Assembly (NCBI GenBank): GCA_035534455.1
Contig: DATLRV010000046.1
Location: 1 to 31,153, forward strand
Direction: 5' to 3'
From: JAJYVT01 sp035534455
Lineage (GTDB): Bacteria > Actinomycetota > Acidimicrobiia > Acidimicrobiales > RAAP-2
Length of the DNA: 31,153 nucleotides
In this document: in pieces, positions 24,705-31,153 of the stretch
Position numbering within the stretch: the stretch's first letter is position 1
How the letters are laid out: every line of letters starts with the position of its first letter
The notes under the pieces: model-generated
Databases searched by the model: none
Told to the model about the DNA's origin: nothing
Seen by the model: the letters and a program-made list of their open reading frames with translations, nothing else
Position numbers and translations under genes: made by a program

Positions 24705-25751
24705 GTGCCCGAGGTCGCCTGGCGGGGGGTGATCGACGAGTACCGCGAGCTGCTCGCGTTCGACGAGGGCGCGCCGGTGGTGACGCTCCTCGAAGGCGGG
24801 ACGCCGCTCCTCCCCGCACCCGCCCTCTCGGCGCGGGTCGGAGCGTCGGTCTGGCTCAAGGTCGAGGGGGCGAACCCCACGGGGTCATTCAAGGACCGGG
24901 GAATGGCCGTCGCTATCTCCAAGGCCGTCGCCGGCGGGGCGAAGGCCGTGGTGTGCGCGTCGACCGGCAACACGTCGGCGTCCGCCGCCGCGTACGCGGC
25001 GCGTGTCGGGCTCGAGTGCCTGGTGCTCATCCCCGAGGGCCACATCGCGCTCGGGAAGCTCGCGCAGGCGCTCGTCCACGGTGCACGGGTGCTGCAGGTG
25101 CGCGGCAACTTCGACGAGGCGCTGGCCGTCGCGCGCGAACTGCCGGAGCGTGTCCCGGTCACGCTCGTCAACTCGGTGAACCCCCACCGCCTCGAGGGGC
25201 AGAAGACGGCGGCGTTCGAGATCGTCGACGTGCTCGGCCGTGCGCCGGACGTGCAGTGCATGCCCGTCGGCAACGCCGGCAACATCACGGCGTACTGGCG
25301 CGGCTACCTCCAGTACGAGGATGCGGGGCGCTCGCCCAACCTTCCGAGGCTCCTCGGCTTCCAAGCCGAGGGTGCCGCACCGATCGTGCTCGGCCACCCC
25401 GTGGAGCACCCCGAGACCGTCGCCACCGCCATCCGGATCGGGAACCCCGCGAGCTGGTACCCGGCGACCGCGGCCGTGGCGGAGTCCGGGGGCTCGGTCA
25501 CGGCGGTCAGCGACGAGGAGATCCTCGACGCGTACCGCCTGCTCGCCCGGGAAGAGGCGGTGTTCTGCGAGGCGGCGTCCGCAGCGGCGGTCGCGGGGAT
25601 GCTCAAGAGCGACATCGCGCCGGGCTCGACCGTGGTGTGCGTCCTCACGGGCCACGGGCTGAAGGACCCCGACCTGGCGATCAGCCAGATCTCGGTCCCG
25701 CCCGTCGTCGACCCGGACCTCGACGTCGTCGTTGCGGCGCTCGGCCTCTGA
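24705..25751 (+). CDS. thrC: Threonine synthase
   Basis: A 348-residue PLP-dependent enzyme (fold type II) that converts O-phosphohomoserine to threonine. The PLP lysine is Lys63 in NPTGSFKDRGM; CASTGNTSASAAAYAARVG and VGNAGNITAYWRGY are the substrate and phosphate-binding loops; CVLTGHGLKDPD is near the C-terminus. The length fits the short actinobacterial type. The GTG at 24705 begins 1 nt after the hom stop, so translation is probably coupled; GGAG lies upstream within hom. In many actinobacteria thrB (homoserine kinase) follows directly, but here a non-coding stretch and then rho follow, so thrB must be elsewhere. Confidence 0.96.
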   Translation: MPEVAWRGVIDEYRELLAFDEGAPVVTLLEGGTPLLPAPALSARVGASVWLKVEGANPTGSFKDRGMAVAISKAVAGGAKAVVCASTGNTSASAAAYAARVGLECLVLIPEGHIALGKLAQALVHGARVLQVRGNFDEALAVARELPERVPVTLVNSVNPHRLEGQKTAAFEIVDVLGRAPDVQCMPVGNAGNITAYWRGYLQYEDAGRSPNLPRLLGFQAEGAAPIVLGHPVEHPETVATAIRIGNPASWYPATAAVAESGGSVTAVSDEEILDAYRLLAREEAVFCEAASAAAVAGMLKSDIAPGSTVVCVLTGHGLKDPDLAISQISVPPVVDPDLDVVVAALGL

Positions 25752-25792
25752 GGGGCCGCACCCGTCCAGGGGCCCCCGGGGGGTCGTCCTGG

Positions 25793-25873
25793 CTGGAGGC
25801 TCGTCCGAAGACCCCCCGCCTCGAGGCCCGCCCACGGCGCTCCCGCCCGGAGGCCCGCCCACGGCGTGCCGGC
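25793..25873. repeat. 27-bp degenerate tandem repeat, three copies
   Basis: Units start at 25793, 25820 and 25847. The second and third share the identical 17-mer GAGGCCCGCCCACGGCG. The array lies in non-coding sequence 42 nt after thrC. Confidence 0.7.
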
Positions 25874-26020
25874 GGTGCGCCCCGCGTGGCGCCCCTGCAT
25901 GCTTCACCAGCCCTCCGGGAATGAACCTGGCGCACGGGATGTTCTCCGAGGCACAGAGGGGAAGCAACGAGGAGCCGCCAGCCCGCAGGCCCCCGGCTGG
26001 TCAGAAATGCACCGGGATGT

Positions 26021-26049
26021 TTGCCGCGACTCGCGTGAGCCGCTACGAT
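26021..26049 (+). promoter_or_regulatory. Candidate rho promoter
   Basis: TTGCCG (26021-26026) and TACGAT (26044-26049) with a 17-nt spacer make a good match to an actinobacterial housekeeping promoter. Transcription would start near 26056, leaving a leader of about 165 nt before the rho ATG. Long leaders are known at rho genes, where Rho often limits its own expression; that role is inferred here. Confidence 0.55.
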
Positions 26050-26223
26050 GGCTGCATCCCACCGGGCAACGGCGCACTTGTCGCTGGCCCGAGGCCGGTC
26101 CTGACTTGACGCCACCGGTGGTACGCGGGAGCAGGCCTGCGACGCTCGTCCTTCACCCGTGTTCCGTCCTCGCGCGGCGTGGATCCACCACGATTGGCGC
26201 GACCCATATGAGATAGGAGACCG

Positions 26224-27999
26224 ATGACTGCGGAACAGCAGCTCGAACGGTCAGTGCTCGAGGGCAAGGAGCGAGACGAGCTCCACGCCATCGCGCAGGC
26301 GATGTCGCTCAAGACGACGACGCGCACGAAGAAGTCCGACATCATCGACCGGATCCTGGAGGCGGCCGGCGTGACCGGGGCGTCCAACGGGACGAACGGG
26401 CACAAGGAGACCGCGCCGGCGGAGGAGGCCGCGTCGACGAACGGCGCGTCCCACGCCGACCGTCCGCGACGGTCGACCGCTTCGCAGAGGGCCGAGGAGA
26501 CCGCGACCACCGACGGCGCCGCTGCGGGCGGCGGTCCCGGCGACGGCGACGGCGACGGCGCAACGGCGGCGACGGGGACCGGGGCCTCCGATGGCACGGG
26601 CACGTCGACGGAACCGGTCGAGGCGCCCCAGGCGCACGACTCTGGCTCGGGCAACGGCAGCGGCGCGGGCCCGCGGCAGAGCCAGAGCCAGAGCCAGAGC
26701 CAGCGACAGCAGGGGCGTCACCAGCAGCCGGCCAACGCCGAGCCCGGCAACCGGCGGAACCGCCGGCGCCGCGGGCGTGAGCGGGGCACCGGCGGCGGCA
26801 GTGCCGGTGGCGAGCGGGACCTGCAGGGCGCACCGGGGCAGGACGCGCCGTACCAGGGGGAGCTCGTCGAGGTGCGCGGGCTGCTCGACCTTCGCGACGA
26901 GGGCTACGGGTTCGTGCGCTGCGACGGCTACCTGCCGTCCTCCAAGGACGTGTACGTCTCGATCAGCCAGGCCCGCCGGTTCGCCCTTCGCAAGGGCGAC
27001 TACGTCGAGGGCGCGTGCCGCCCGGCCTCCAGCAACGAGAAGTACCCGGCCCTCCTGCGCATCGACAAGGTGTCGGGCATGGAGCTCGAGGCGGCCCGGC
27101 AGCGACCCAGGTTCGAGGACCTCACCCCGCTCTTCCCGGACGAGAAGCTGCTGCTCGAGATGCCCGGCGCCAAAGAGGAGGTGACCGCGCGGATCGTCGA
27201 CCTCCTCTCCCCGATCGGGAAGGGCCAGCGCGGCCTGATCGTGTCGCCGCCGAAGGCCGGCAAGACGACCGTCATGAAGCAGATCGCGCACTCGATCGAG
27301 GCCAACAACCCCGAGGTGCACCTCATGGTCCTGCTCGTCGACGAGCGGCCCGAAGAGGTGACCGACATGCGCCGGTCGGTGAAGGGAGAGGTGGTCGCTT
27401 CGACCTTCGACCGTCCGTCCGACGAGCACACCGCGGTCGCCGAGCTCGCGATCGAGCGGGCGAAGCGCCTCGTGGAGCAGAAGCGCGACGTCGTCATCAT
27501 CCTGGACGGCATCACCCGGCTCGCCCGCGCGTACAACCTCGCGCAGCCGGCGACCGGCCGGATCATGTCGGGTGGTGTGGACTCGGGCGCGCTGTACCCG
27601 CCGAAGCGGTTCTTCGGCGCCGCCCGCAACATCGAAGAGGGCGGCTCGCTCACGATCCTGGCGACCGCGCTGGTCGAGACCGGGTCGAAGATGGACGAGG
27701 TGATCTTCGAGGAGTTCAAGGGCACCGGCAACATGGAGCTGCGGCTCGACCGCCGGCTCGCCGAGCGGCGCCTGTACCCGTCGATCGACGTGAACGCGAG
27801 CTCCACGCGCCACGAGGAGCTCCTCTTCGACCGCGGCCAGCTCCAGCAGGTGTGGAAGCTGCGCCGGGTCCTGAACGCCCTGGCGAACGAGGGCAACGCC
27901 GCCGCCGGCCTCGAGCTGTTGATGGACAAGCTGCGGACGACCAAGAGCAACGACGAGTTCCTCGCGGAGATCGCGAAGGGCCCGACCCCCGGCAACTGA
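26224..27999 (+). CDS. rho: Transcription termination factor Rho
   Basis: A 591-residue hexameric RNA-dependent ATPase/translocase that ends transcription. Rho_N-type helical domain (1 to about 45, SVLEGKERDELHAIAQAMSLKTTTRTKKSDIIDRILEAAG). A polar, acidic/Gly/Gln then Arg-rich insertion follows (about 46-205), including SQSQSQSQ encoded by four AGCCAG copies (26680-26703) and NRRNRRRRGRERG. The cold-shock RNA-binding domain is GLLDLRDEGYGFVRCDGYLPSSKDVYVS. Walker A SPPKAGKTTVMKQIA is near 341 and Walker B VVIILDGITRLARAYN near 425. The C-terminal Q/R-loop region GGVDSGALYPPKRFFGAARN is intact. Long insertions after Rho_N are characteristic of actinobacterial Rho and add RNA contacts or phase-separating disorder. 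AGGAG lies 4 nt before the ATG. First gene of a translation-related run. Confidence 0.97.
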   Translation: MTAEQQLERSVLEGKERDELHAIAQAMSLKTTTRTKKSDIIDRILEAAGVTGASNGTNGHKETAPAEEAASTNGASHADRPRRSTASQRAEETATTDGAAAGGGPGDGDGDGATAATGTGASDGTGTSTEPVEAPQAHDSGSGNGSGAGPRQSQSQSQSQRQQGRHQQPANAEPGNRRNRRRRGRERGTGGGSAGGERDLQGAPGQDAPYQGELVEVRGLLDLRDEGYGFVRCDGYLPSSKDVYVSISQARRFALRKGDYVEGACRPASSNEKYPALLRIDKVSGMELEAARQRPRFEDLTPLFPDEKLLLEMPGAKEEVTARIVDLLSPIGKGQRGLIVSPPKAGKTTVMKQIAHSIEANNPEVHLMVLLVDERPEEVTDMRRSVKGEVVASTFDRPSDEHTAVAELAIERAKRLVEQKRDVVIILDGITRLARAYNLAQPATGRIMSGGVDSGALYPPKRFFGAARNIEEGGSLTILATALVETGSKMDEVIFEEFKGTGNMELRLDRRLAERRLYPSIDVNASSTRHEELLFDRGQLQQVWKLRRVLNALANEGNAAAGLELLMDKLRTTKSNDEFLAEIAKGPTPGN

Positions 28000-28004
28000 G
28001 CCAG

Positions 28005-28036
28005 CGCGCCACGCGGCCGGAAAGGCGCGTGGCGCG
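28005..28036 (+). promoter_or_regulatory. Perfect 11-bp hairpin between rho and rpmE
   Basis: CGCGCCACGCG (28005-28015) and CGCGTGGCGCG (28026-28036) pair perfectly around a 10-nt loop. It begins 5 nt after the rho stop and ends 5 nt before the AGAGGGA ribosome-binding site of rpmE. No T-tract follows. It could protect the rho mRNA end, attenuate read-through or affect rpmE initiation. Confidence 0.6.
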
Positions 28037-28053
28037 ACCAGAGAGGGAAAGAC

Positions 28054-28281
28054 ATGAAGGCAGACATCCACCCCACCTACATCCAGGCGACGGTCCACTG
28101 CTCGTGCGGCAACACGTTCACCACCCGCTCGACCAAGCCGGACCTGCACGTCGAGCTGTGCAACGAGTGCCACCCGTTCTTCACCGGGAAGCAGAAGCTC
28201 GTCGACTCCGGTGGGCGCGTCGAGCGCTTCCAGCGCCGCTACGGCCGCCGCGTGACGAAGCGACCCCCGGCGAAGAGCTGA
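28054..28281 (+). CDS. rpmE: Ribosomal protein bL31 (zinc-binding type)
   Basis: A 75-residue large-subunit protein. It starts MKADIHPTY as in the family, with four zinc-ligand cysteines (Cys16, Cys18, Cys36, Cys39: CSCGNTFTT and CNECHPFFTGKQKLVDSGGRVERF), so it is the C+ zinc-containing form. In actinobacteria a C-minus paralogue often replaces it under Zur control in zinc starvation; no such paralogue is in the window. The start has AGAGGGA about 6 nt upstream. It lies between rho and prfA, a conserved actinobacterial order. Confidence 0.97.
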   Translation: MKADIHPTYIQATVHCSCGNTFTTRSTKPDLHVELCNECHPFFTGKQKLVDSGGRVERFQRRYGRRVTKRPPAKS

Positions 28282-28285
28282 GGCC

Positions 28286-28306
28286 GGCCCGGCGCCGCGC
28301 CGGGCC
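28286..28306 (+). terminator. GC hairpin between rpmE and prfA
   Basis: GGCCCGGCG (28286-28294) pairs with CGCCGGGCC (28298-28306) around CCG, 4 nt after the rpmE stop and 8 nt before the prfA start. It lacks a T-tract. It may be partial termination or a translational control element, since prfA has no clear ribosome-binding site outside this stem. Confidence 0.45.
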
Positions 28307-28314
28307 GCGGTCCT

Positions 28315-29409
28315 GTGGCTGCTGAGCCGCACGTCCCGCCCCTCGACGCGCGCCTCGACGCGCTCGAGCAGGAGCTCACCGACGTCGAGGCTCAGCTCGC
28401 CGACCCGCAGACGTCCGCCGATCCCGCGCGCCTGCGCGACCTGTCGCGGCGCCACAAGGAGCTGGCCGAGGTCGTCGGGGCGTGGCGCGAGCTGCGCCGG
28501 GCGCGCGCGGACCTCGACACCGCCCGCCAGCTGGCGGAGGAGTCGACCGCGGACGAGCGGACCGCGATGCTCGAGGAGGTGGACGCCGCCGAGGCGAAGA
28601 TCGCGTCGCTCGGCGCGCAGCTGAGCATCCTGCTCCTCCCCAAGGATCCCAACGACGGGCGGAACGTCATCGTCGAGATCCGCGGCGCCGAAGGAGGGGA
28701 GGAGGCGAACCTCTTCGCCCGGGACCTCTTCGAGATGTACGGCCGCTACGCGGCGCGCCGCGGGTGGCACGTCGAGGTGCTGTCCGAGAGCGCCTCCGAG
28801 CGCGACGGGCTGAACGAGGTCGTGTTCGTGGTGAAGGGCGCCGACGCGTGGGCGCGCCTCGAGCACGAGGCCGGACCGCACCGCGTCCAACGCGTCCCGG
28901 TCACCGAGTCCAAGGGCCGAGTGCACACGTCGTCGTCGACCGTCACGGTGCTGCCCGAGGCGGACGAGGTGGACGTCCAGATCGATCAGTCGGACCTGAA
29001 GATCGACGTCTACCGCTCGACCGGCCCCGGCGGCCAATCGGTCAACACGACCGACTCCGCGGTGCGCATCACGCACCTGCCGACCGGGATCGTCGTTTCG
29101 ATGCAGGACGAGAAGAGCCAGATTCAGAACCGCGCCAAGGCGATGACCGTGCTGCGGGCGCGGCTGCTCAAGGCCGAGCAGGACAGGCGCGCGCAGGAGC
29201 TCGCCGTGCAGCGCAAGAGCCAGGTCGGCGGCGGGGGACGCTCGGAGAAGGTGCGGACGTACAACTTCCGCGAGAACCGCGTGACCGACCACCGCCTCAA
29301 TCTCACGCTCCACAAGCTCGACCAGGTGCTCGCGGGTGACCTGGACGAGCTCACCGAGGCGCTCATGGCCGACAAGCGCTCCCGCCAGCTCGCGGGTGAC
29401 GAACCGTGA
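28315..29409 (+). CDS. prfA: Peptide chain release factor 1
   Basis: A 364-residue release factor that reads UAA/UAG and triggers peptide hydrolysis. An N-terminal coiled domain (DARLDALEQELTDVEAQL...RRHKELAEVV) is followed by HRVQRVPVTESKGRVHTS, which carries the stop-codon-reading tripeptide PVT (the RF1 type; RF2 has SPF). STGPGGQSVNTTDSAVRITH contains the catalytic GGQ (about residue 240). The length and order are standard. The GTG at 28315 has no good Shine-Dalgarno sequence; the preceding 30 nt form a GC hairpin. Its stop overlaps the start of prmC (GTGA), whose product methylates the GGQ glutamine, so the pair is functionally and translationally linked. Confidence 0.96.
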   Translation: MAAEPHVPPLDARLDALEQELTDVEAQLADPQTSADPARLRDLSRRHKELAEVVGAWRELRRARADLDTARQLAEESTADERTAMLEEVDAAEAKIASLGAQLSILLLPKDPNDGRNVIVEIRGAEGGEEANLFARDLFEMYGRYAARRGWHVEVLSESASERDGLNEVVFVVKGADAWARLEHEAGPHRVQRVPVTESKGRVHTSSSTVTVLPEADEVDVQIDQSDLKIDVYRSTGPGGQSVNTTDSAVRITHLPTGIVVSMQDEKSQIQNRAKAMTVLRARLLKAEQDRRAQELAVQRKSQVGGGGRSEKVRTYNFRENRVTDHRLNLTLHKLDQVLAGDLDELTEALMADKRSRQLAGDEP

Positions 29410-30305
29410 CGCCCGGCGTGGTCCACGCGACCCGCTCGTCGGTGCAGGCGCGGCTCGAAGCTCGGCTCGGCTCGGCGAACGAGGCGCGCTGGATGGTCGA
29501 CCACGTCGTCGGCCGGCGCGGCGAGGTGGACGAGCTGGCGGCGCGCACGCTGCGGGCGATGGCTTCCCGACGGCTCGCCGGAGAGCCGCTCCAGTACGTC
29601 CTCGGCACGTGGCCGTTCCGGACGGTCGAGCTCGCGGTCGACACCCGGGCGCTCATCCCGCGCCCCGAGACCGAGCAGGTCGTCGAGTTGGCGCTCGCAG
29701 AGGCGCGCCGCCAGCTCGCGGGCCCCGTGGACCCCGCCCCCCACGCCGGTCCGTTCGCCGTGGCGGACCTCGGCACCGGGACCGGGGCGATCGCCCTTTC
29801 GATCGCGGCCGAGATCGGACCTGTGCGGCCGGACCTCCGGGTGAGCGCGACCGACGTCGACCCCGACGCCTTGGAGCTGGCCGCGGCCAACCGCCGGCGC
29901 GTCGCCCGTGACCACCCGCACGTCGTCGCCCAGGTGGAGCTCCGGGCAGGGAGCTGGTTCGACGCGCTCGACCCCGAGTGGCGGGGCACGGTCCGCCTCG
30001 TCGTCTCGAACCCGCCCTACGTCAGCGAGGACGAGTGGGAGACCCTCGATCCGCAGGTGCGCCGCGAGCCCTACCGGGCACTCGTCGCCCCGTCTGGCTC
30101 CGACGGCACCCCCGGGTTCGCCGCCGTGGAAGCCGTCGCCGCCGGGGCGGCCCGGTGGCTGGCGCCTGGCGGTGCGGTCGTCGTCGAGATCTCGCCGCAC
30201 CAGGCATCCGCCGCCGAGCGTCTGGCGGCACGGTCCGGCTACCGCGGCGTGCGCCTGGAGCCGGATCTCGCCGGCAGGGCGCGGGCGCTCGTCGCCCGCA
30301 GGTGA
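29406..30305 (+). CDS. prmC: Release-factor glutamine N5-methyltransferase
   Basis: A 299-residue SAM-dependent methyltransferase that modifies the GGQ glutamine of release factors. The N-terminal helical domain includes RRLAGEPLQYVLGTWPFRTVELAVDTRALIPRPETEQVVELAL, a HemK/PrmC hallmark. The SAM motif is VADLGTGTGAIALSIAAE. The catalytic NPPY, which binds the glutamine side chain, is at residues 202-205 (SNPPYVSEDEW). The GTG start at 29406 overlaps the prfA stop by 4 nt; its own stop overlaps the next start by 4 nt, giving a tightly coupled three-gene unit. Confidence 0.95.
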   Translation: MTPGVVHATRSSVQARLEARLGSANEARWMVDHVVGRRGEVDELAARTLRAMASRRLAGEPLQYVLGTWPFRTVELAVDTRALIPRPETEQVVELALAEARRQLAGPVDPAPHAGPFAVADLGTGTGAIALSIAAEIGPVRPDLRVSATDVDPDALELAAANRRRVARDHPHVVAQVELRAGSWFDALDPEWRGTVRLVVSNPPYVSEDEWETLDPQVRREPYRALVAPSGSDGTPGFAAVEAVAAGAARWLAPGGAVVVEISPHQASAAERLAARSGYRGVRLEPDLAGRARALVARR

Positions 30306-30934
30306 CCGCAGCGGGGCCGCTCCGGGTGGTCGGCACCGGCGACCCCTCCGCTCTCGACGACGCGGCGTCGGCGCTCGCGGCCGGCATGGTGGTGGCGATC
30401 CCGACCGACACCGTCTACGGGCTCGCGGCTGCCGTCGACCGGCCCGAGGCGATGGCAGCGATCTTCGCGGCGAAGGACCGCCCCTCGGGCCTCGCGCTGC
30501 CGGTGCTCGTCGGCCGCTGGCGCCAGGCACGCGGCGTCGCGGGCACCTGGCCCCGCACGGCGTCGGTGCTCGCCGCCCGCTTCTGGCCCGGCGCCCTCAC
30601 CGTCGTCGTGCCGGTCGATCCTTCCCTCGGTGCCAGCCTCGGTGGCAACGGGACGAGCGTCGGGCTCCGCCGGCCGCGCCACCGGTTCGTCCGGGCGCTC
30701 TGCGACAAGGCTGGACCGCTGGCCACGACGAGCGCCAACCGGCACGGCGCGCCGCCGTGCACGACGGCAGCCGAGGTCCGCGACGCCTTCGGCCCCGGCG
30801 ACCTCGCGCTGGTCGTCGACGGCGGCGTCTGCGACGGTCGGCCCTCCACGGTGGTCGACTGCACCGTGACCCCGCCGGCGTGCCTGCGCGAGGGCGCCAT
30901 CCCCTGGTCCTGGATCGAGGCGTCGCTCCGCTGA
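30302..30934 (+). CDS. L-threonylcarbamoyladenylate synthase (Sua5/YrdC/YciO family)
   Basis: A 210-residue enzyme that makes threonylcarbamoyl-AMP from threonine, bicarbonate and ATP for the t6A37 modification of ANN-decoding tRNAs. Motifs: VAIPTDTVYGLAAAV (TDTVYG 35-40), the substrate-binding Lys58/Arg60 in AAKDRPSGLALPVLV, and the TTSANRHG loop (Ser144-Asn146). It consists of the YrdC-type domain alone, without the C-terminal Sua5 domain. The GTG at 30302 overlaps the prmC stop (GTGA). The prfA-prmC-sua5 order is common in Gram-positive bacteria. Its amino-acid substrate is the product of the hom-thrC genes 5 kb upstream. Confidence 0.93.
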   Translation: MTAAGPLRVVGTGDPSALDDAASALAAGMVVAIPTDTVYGLAAAVDRPEAMAAIFAAKDRPSGLALPVLVGRWRQARGVAGTWPRTASVLAARFWPGALTVVVPVDPSLGASLGGNGTSVGLRRPRHRFVRALCDKAGPLATTSANRHGAPPCTTAAEVRDAFGPGDLALVVDGGVCDGRPSTVVDCTVTPPACLREGAIPWSWIEASLR

Positions 30935-30935
30935 C

Positions 30936-30959
30936 CGGCAGTGCCGTGCCCCTTGGGGC
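30936..30959. terminator. Paired small GC hairpins between convergent genes
   Basis: CGGCA-g-TGCCG (30936-30946) and GCCCC-tt-GGGGC (30948-30959) lie 1 nt after the sua5-family stop, in the 74-nt gap before a convergent gene. No T-tract; low confidence as a terminator. Confidence 0.35.
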
Positions 30960-31008
30960 CAGCGGCGGAGGCGCGAACGCGCGCGCGCCGGGAGGCTCGA
31001 GTTCCCGG

Positions 31009-31153
31009 CTACCCCGACGCCTGGAAGATGAGGGCGTCGATCCCGATGTCGTTGACGTAGTCGATGGTCGGGCTGTAGGAGGTGCCGGCGGTGAGGCCCA
31101 ACCGGTAGGCGTAGGCGTTGGCGTAGGTGTCTGTGAAGAAGTTGAAGACGCCC
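31009..31153 (-). CDS. C-terminal end of an unidentified gene, partial
   Basis: The last 48 codons of a gene that enters from the right edge: GVFNFFTDTYANAYAYRLG, then LTAGTSYSPTIDYVNDIG and IDALIFQASG, followed by TAG at 31011-31009. The frame is open to the window edge and its composition is protein-like (aromatic and Asn/Thr-rich, resembling secreted proteins). I do not recognise a family from this fragment. It is convergent with the t6A gene. Confidence 0.55.
   Translation of the reverse strand, partial: GVFNFFTDTYANAYAYRLGLTAGTSYSPTIDYVNDIGIDALIFQASG

Larger units (their letters stand above)
25752..26223 (+). other. 472-nt region between thrC and rho
   Basis: It holds a G/C-rich imperfect hairpin just after thrC (CCAGG at 25766-25770 with CCTGG at 25788-25792, and CCCCC/GGGGG inside), a possible weak terminator without a T-tract. 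Next are a threefold degenerate 27-bp repeat (25793-25873), the rho promoter (26021-26049) and about 165 nt of rho leader. No protein-like reading frame was found; open frames here are Arg/Pro-rich GC artefacts. Confidence 0.6.

Noticed and set aside
26251..29313. A 1020-codon open frame on the minus strand opposite rho, rpmE and prfA.
   Set aside because: It is a third-position GC shadow of three certain genes. Its Arg/Leu/Val/Asp-rich composition has no recognisable domain.

Overview
This is a 31 kb chromosomal window from a very GC-rich actinobacterium. Class Acidimicrobiia is the best guess. That placement rests on GYWEVASDGGIFSFG-type surface repeats, cell-wall-binding type 2 repeats, an Actinobacteria-type Rho with a long polar insertion, frequent GTG starts, and a dense hom-thrC / rho-rpmE-prfA-prmC-sua5 region. 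The placement is inference from gene content; there is no rRNA gene to confirm it.

Region 1 (1-9.0 kb) is a cell-surface locus. It holds a secreted beta-helix protein with three cell-wall-binding repeats. Convergent to it is a secreted repeat protein with a CAP-like C-terminus, whose 5' leader carries a convincing cyclic-di-GMP-I (GEMM) riboswitch. Next come a DUF11 protein with an LPXTG-like C-terminal anchor and a two-lobed aspartic-protease-like protein; both are broken by several frame changes. The region ends with an intact sortase that has a long C-terminal extension. It reads as a c-di-GMP-responsive surface-display neighbourhood in which the putative sortase substrate is decaying.

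Region 2 (9.0-18.8 kb) is a mixed accessory stretch. It contains a phospholipase C/acid phosphatase-family phosphoesterase, an ABC-F ATPase, a coupled alpha/beta-hydrolase-acetyltransferase pair divergent from a WYL/YafY-type regulator (apparently leaderless, with an operator-like palindrome), a truncated frameshifted IS5-family transposase abutting a truncated methyltransferase, an AAA/DUF234 ATPase preceded by an AT-rich palindromic island, a RimJ/RimL-like acetyltransferase and a PRC-barrel-like protein.

Region 3 (18.8-23.3 kb) holds an FAD aromatic-ring monooxygenase with an uninterrupted (Gly-Asp)10 hexanucleotide tract, a DUF427 protein, a CtaG-like membrane protein, a small membrane protein with a zinc-ribbon-like Cys/His pattern, and a DUF4232 lipoprotein.

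Region 4 (23.3-31.1 kb) is core metabolism and translation. hom and thrC make threonine, but no thrB is adjacent. They are followed by rho with its own promoter and long leader, rpmE, prfA, prmC and the threonylcarbamoyl-AMP synthase gene, with 4-nt stop/start overlaps in the last three. A convergent, unidentified gene enters from the right edge.

Short two- or three-copy tandem duplications (16-28 bp) recur between genes and at gene ends throughout. No tRNA, rRNA or CRISPR array was seen.
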